From an uncultured Ruminococcus sp. (GTDB lineage Bacteria; Bacillota; Clostridia; Oscillospirales; Acutalibacteraceae): a stretch of DNA of 64,000 bases. The position numbers and the translations under genes were made by a program. How positions within the stretch are numbered: the first letter of the stretch is position 1; every line of letters starts with the position of its first letter. Shown here piece after piece: positions 61,900 to 64,000 of the stretch. The stretch covers positions 45,852 through 109,851 of the forward strand of contig CAJUGO010000005.1 in NCBI GenBank assembly GCA_910585865.1, given 5' to 3'. Under the pieces are notes generated by a model. That model was not told where the DNA came from, did not search any database, and saw only the letters and a list, made by a program, of their open reading frames with translations.

Positions 61900-62652
61900 A
61901 TGAGCGATTATTACAACAGAAATAACAGGAGAAAAAAGCGAAGCCGTCGCGAAAAAATAGGATTTTACACAGCGTTTTCGATATGTCTTATTGCGGTGTG
62001 TATGGCTGTATATTCAACATATAATACTTTGTCTGTGCAAGATAAAACAAACAATGTTATACAGGTTACCACGAGCGAAGCCGTGCAGGTAAACGAGAAT
62101 ATATCAGGGATAAAAGAAACACTTGCAGAACCAAAGCTTAATATGGAACGTCCTACAATTGTTGCAGCTATTGATACTCAGCCTCAGACAACAGAACCTA
62201 CAGTCGACAGTTCAAGAACGGCACTTCAAACTATGTTATCTACCGATATTACCCTTGGATATCCGCTAAACTCCAACAATGTTTTGCGTGAGTACAATGA
62301 AAAAAGTGTATATTTTAAAACGCTTAATGTTTGGAAGCCACATACAGGCGTTGATTTTTCAGGTGATCTCGGAGAAGATGTAAATGCCATGACAGGCGGC
62401 GCCGTTACTAAAATTTATGATGATAAAATGTTTGGGCAAACTGTTGAAATTTCAACAAACAACGTTGTTTGCATTTACAGTGGATTGGGTTCAATAAATG
62501 TGAAAGAAAGGGATTCAGTTGAATCCGGAGATAAAATTGGGTCTTTAGGCACTGTTCCGTTTGAAGCAAGCGATGCAAATCATGTGCATATAGCTGTGAA
62601 GATTGACGGAAAATATGCTGATCCTCTGACTTTTATTAAAAATGATGAATAA
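61900..62652 (+). CDS. spoIIQ: SpoIIQ-like M23 metallopeptidase
   Basis: SpoIIQ, made in the forespore, pairs with SpoIIIAH to link the two membranes during engulfment. The 250-residue protein has a basic cytoplasmic start, one membrane helix (about 23-42), a Thr/Glu-rich linker (about 45-110) and a lysostaphin-type domain (about 128-248). Zinc-site residues are retained: His148 and Asp152 (HTGVDFSG) and HxH at 228-230 (HVHIAV). It may therefore be active, like clostridial SpoIIQ and unlike the Bacillus form. The gene symbol rests on domain layout and sporulation context; another M23 wall peptidase remains possible. Confidence 0.78.
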   Translation: MSDYYNRNNRRKKRSRREKIGFYTAFSICLIAVCMAVYSTYNTLSVQDKTNNVIQVTTSEAVQVNENISGIKETLAEPKLNMERPTIVAAIDTQPQTTEPTVDSSRTALQTMLSTDITLGYPLNSNNVLREYNEKSVYFKTLNVWKPHTGVDFSGDLGEDVNAMTGGAVTKIYDDKMFGQTVEISTNNVVCIYSGLGSINVKERDSVESGDKIGSLGTVPFEASDANHVHIAVKIDGKYADPLTFIKNDE

Positions 62653-62742
62653 TCAGAAAATTTCAGCATATATAAGAATTATCAGATTGGCTTAAAAATT
62701 ATTGTTTCGTACTGCATGCCCTCGTTTCGTTTTAAGGGGCAA

Positions 62743-62779
62743 AAAATGACGGATACCGATTTTGAGTATCCGTCATTTT
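62743..62779. terminator. bidirectional terminator
   Basis: A 14-bp perfect stem (62743-62756 with 62766-62779) with flanking A and T runs, serving the SpoIIQ-like gene from the left and the small minus-strand gene from the right. Confidence 0.86.
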
Positions 62780-62834
62780 GATTTTATGTCAATAAAATAA
62801 TTAAATTAACTGATTGCTTTATATTTAACTTATT

Positions 62835-62906
62835 TTATCTTTCACTTTCATGCCATTCTTCATTGCCAAAGATAAAATCATCTAAATCCATAACAATAAA
62901 TTTCAT
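62835..62906 (-). CDS. 23-codon gene with strong ribosome binding site
   Basis: A 23-residue peptide, MKFIVMDLDDFIFGNEEW followed by HESER, very acidic after a short hydrophobic start. AAGGAGGT (62913-62920) lies at ideal spacing before the ATG, the best Shine-Dalgarno in this part of the window. A bidirectional terminator closes it downstream. It follows the cytidylate-kinase-like gene on the same strand by 59 bases and may be co-transcribed with it. No family recognised. Confidence 0.55.
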   Translation of the reverse strand: MKFIVMDLDDFIFGNEEWHESER

Positions 62907-62965
62907 ATAAACACCTCCTTAAAGTAAACAATATAGTATATTCAGGAGATGCACAAATATGAAAA

Positions 62966-63598
62966 TTATTTTTTGTCATAACCACAGACGTCAAGATAAC
63001 TTGTGATAATGTCCACAGCTTGCTCTGTTGTCAGGTTAGTACTGTTAATACACAAATCATAATTGTCGGGCTGTCCCCATTTTTTACCTGAATAAAAACT
63101 ATAGTAATTAGCTCTGCTTTTGTCAGCTTTGATTACTGCTTGTTTTGCGCGGGCAGGATCAATGTCTTGTCTTTCAACAGCCCGTTTTACACGGCTGTCA
63201 ATATCAGCGCAAATAAATATCCTAACTAATCTTGGATTATCTTTTAATATATAATCAGCGCATCTTCCAACTACAACAAAATTCTCCTTTTCAGCCAGTT
63301 GCCTAATAATTTGATGCTGTAAAATGTATAAACGATCATTTACAGGCATATCACCAACTGACGAAAAGCTGCTTCCGTAGTTATATAATCCCACGGATAA
63401 GGAATATAGCAGACTGTTTGTTGCTTTCTCATCTACTCTTTCAAAAATTTCCGGAGAAACGCCGCTCTCTTTTGCGGCTATTGATATAAGTTCTTTATCG
63501 TAAAATGGAACAGAAAGCTTTTTGGCAAGAGCCATCCCTATATCATGTCCGCCGGAACCATACTGCCTAGTAATGGTAACAATTTTATCGTAACTCAT
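62966..63598 (-). CDS. cytidylate kinase-like protein
   Basis: A 210-residue P-loop protein of the cytidylate kinase-like family, cytosolic. The nucleotide-binding loop is ITRQYGSGGHDIG (residues about 8-20), followed by the helix ALAKKLSVPFYD and VVVGRCADYILK, then FICADIDSRVKRAVERQ. These differ from the essential Cmk (which has GPAGAGKS) and the substrate is not known. AGGTATGATATG-type start: GAGGTATGAT precedes the ATG. The small acidic peptide gene follows. Upstream on this strand there is only A+T-rich DNA. Confidence 0.88.
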   Translation of the reverse strand: MSYDKIVTITRQYGSGGHDIGMALAKKLSVPFYDKELISIAAKESGVSPEIFERVDEKATNSLLYSLSVGLYNYGSSFSSVGDMPVNDRLYILQHQIIRQLAEKENFVVVGRCADYILKDNPRLVRIFICADIDSRVKRAVERQDIDPARAKQAVIKADKSRANYYSFYSGKKWGQPDNYDLCINSTNLTTEQAVDIITSYLDVCGYDKK

Positions 63599-63965
63599 AT
63601 CATACCTCCGTGCAATCGTGACAGTATAAAATTTAGCTTTGGCATTTGCTAAAGCAGACTTCTATACATTAATATAATAACACATTTTCAAAAAAAATCT
63701 ATACTTTTTACTTAGTTGTTACTAAGTTTGTGCATTATAAATAAATATAATTATTGCAACTTATACAAAAACACAATAACAGTAAATAAAATGTTGTCTT
63801 TTGTAAGTATATGTTTCAAAAGAAAGGTAATAATATATTGGGGTATTCGTGTGTAAACATAAAGAATATTGTTGTAAAATGCCGAATTTTAAAGTTGATG
63901 TCTTGACGAAAGAAGTCAGCGAGAAAGATTTTTCAAAAAAGTTCAAAAAAAGTTTCAAAAAAGTG
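63599..63965. other. A+T-rich spacer before the end promoter
   Basis: About 370 bases without a supported gene. Near its right end, tandem TTCAAAAAA-type blocks (63927-63963) form an UP-element-like A-tract region just upstream of the promoter. Confidence 0.5.
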
Positions 63966-63994
63966 TTGACAAAAGGGAATAAGTGATATATAAT
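63966..63994 (+). promoter_or_regulatory. strong promoter, rRNA/tRNA-operon type
   Basis: TTGACA (63966-63971), 17-base spacer, TATAAT (63989-63994), a perfect consensus, preceded by A-tract blocks like those upstream of clostridial rRNA promoters. The transcript lies beyond the window; the rRNA or tRNA identity is inference. Confidence 0.82.
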
Positions 63995-64000
63995 AGCTCT

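Noticed and set aside
63761..63958. 65-codon minus-strand ORF near the window end
   Set aside because: Phe/Thr/Tyr-rich translation of A+T-rich promoter DNA with no Shine-Dalgarno.
1..64000. CRISPR arrays, tRNAs, rRNA genes, IS transposases
   Set aside because: None seen on either strand; no regularly spaced repeats, and no transposase-like protein among the frames.

Overview
The window is A+T-rich chromosomal DNA from a low-GC, spore-forming Firmicute of the Clostridia. The best fit is a Ruminococcus bromii-like member of the Oscillospiraceae; this assignment is inference. It rests on two neighbouring type I pullulanases, one of which carries a canonical dockerin and a CBM26-like starch-binding module (the 'amylosome' arrangement), and on many sporulation genes: dipicolinate synthase dpaA/dpaB, yqfC/yqfD, ylbJ, a SpoIIQ-like M23 peptidase, a SpoIID-like protein, SpoIIIE/FtsK-tepA and two D,D-carboxypeptidases. 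Most of the window is ordinary core genome. No tRNA, rRNA, intact IS or CRISPR array was seen.

Layout. 1-4 kb: 3' end of ftsH, then uvrA. 4.1-5.4 kb: a compact phage-type lysis cassette (XhlA-like protein, holin, amidase with SH3 domain) with no other phage genes. 5.5-8.2 kb: a DegV/FakB protein, a long spacer holding a LexA-type box fused to a consensus promoter, a two-gene operon ending in a sigma-region-4-like DNA-binding protein, and a degenerate SpoIID-like protein on the other strand. 8.4-19.1 kb: an unknown membrane protein, T-box-controlled thrS followed by a catalytically dead VanY-like protein, rpmE, a YigZ/IMPACT gene, dnaG-rpoD, a zincin-like gene, a LysM protein and enolase. 19.5-25.6 kb: the two pullulanases, one membrane-anchored and one with a dockerin. 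25.8-29.1 kb: an A-type flavoprotein, an 826-bp spacer with a MITE-like element and two orphan terminators, and a CorC/HlyC-type membrane protein. 29.3-38.6 kb: tepA, uppP, ftsK/spoIIIE, a YgiQ radical SAM gene, a ComEC-like metallo-beta-lactamase-fold protein, tyrS and mscL.

38.8-44.1 kb (minus strand): a glycosyltransferase-39-like membrane protein and the apparent operon ylbJ-asnB-PAP2 phosphatase. 44.2-52.7 kb: yqfC-yqfD, ymdB, fakA behind a structured leader, recG, a PBP5-type carboxypeptidase and nrdR. 52.8-58.5 kb: a small hydrophilic gene, tandem terminators, dpaA-dpaB, a zinc-ribbon membrane protein, metY, then ispD-GNAT-ispF. 58.5-64 kb: a second D,D-carboxypeptidase, pgi, a small P-loop protein, the SpoIIQ-like gene, a 23-codon gene with a strong Shine-Dalgarno, a cytidylate-kinase-like gene, and finally a strong promoter of the rRNA/tRNA type whose product lies outside the window.

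Points most worth a second look: the SOS-type promoter driving a sigma-like regulator close to an orphan holin/endolysin module, which resembles SOS/sigma/holin logic known from clostridial bacteriocin and toxin loci; two cell-wall enzyme homologues (VanY-like and SpoIID-like) that have lost their catalytic residues; the paired anchored and dockerin pullulanases; a PAP2 gene without a normal start codon; and two cell-wall genes whose ribosome binding sites lie inside hairpins.
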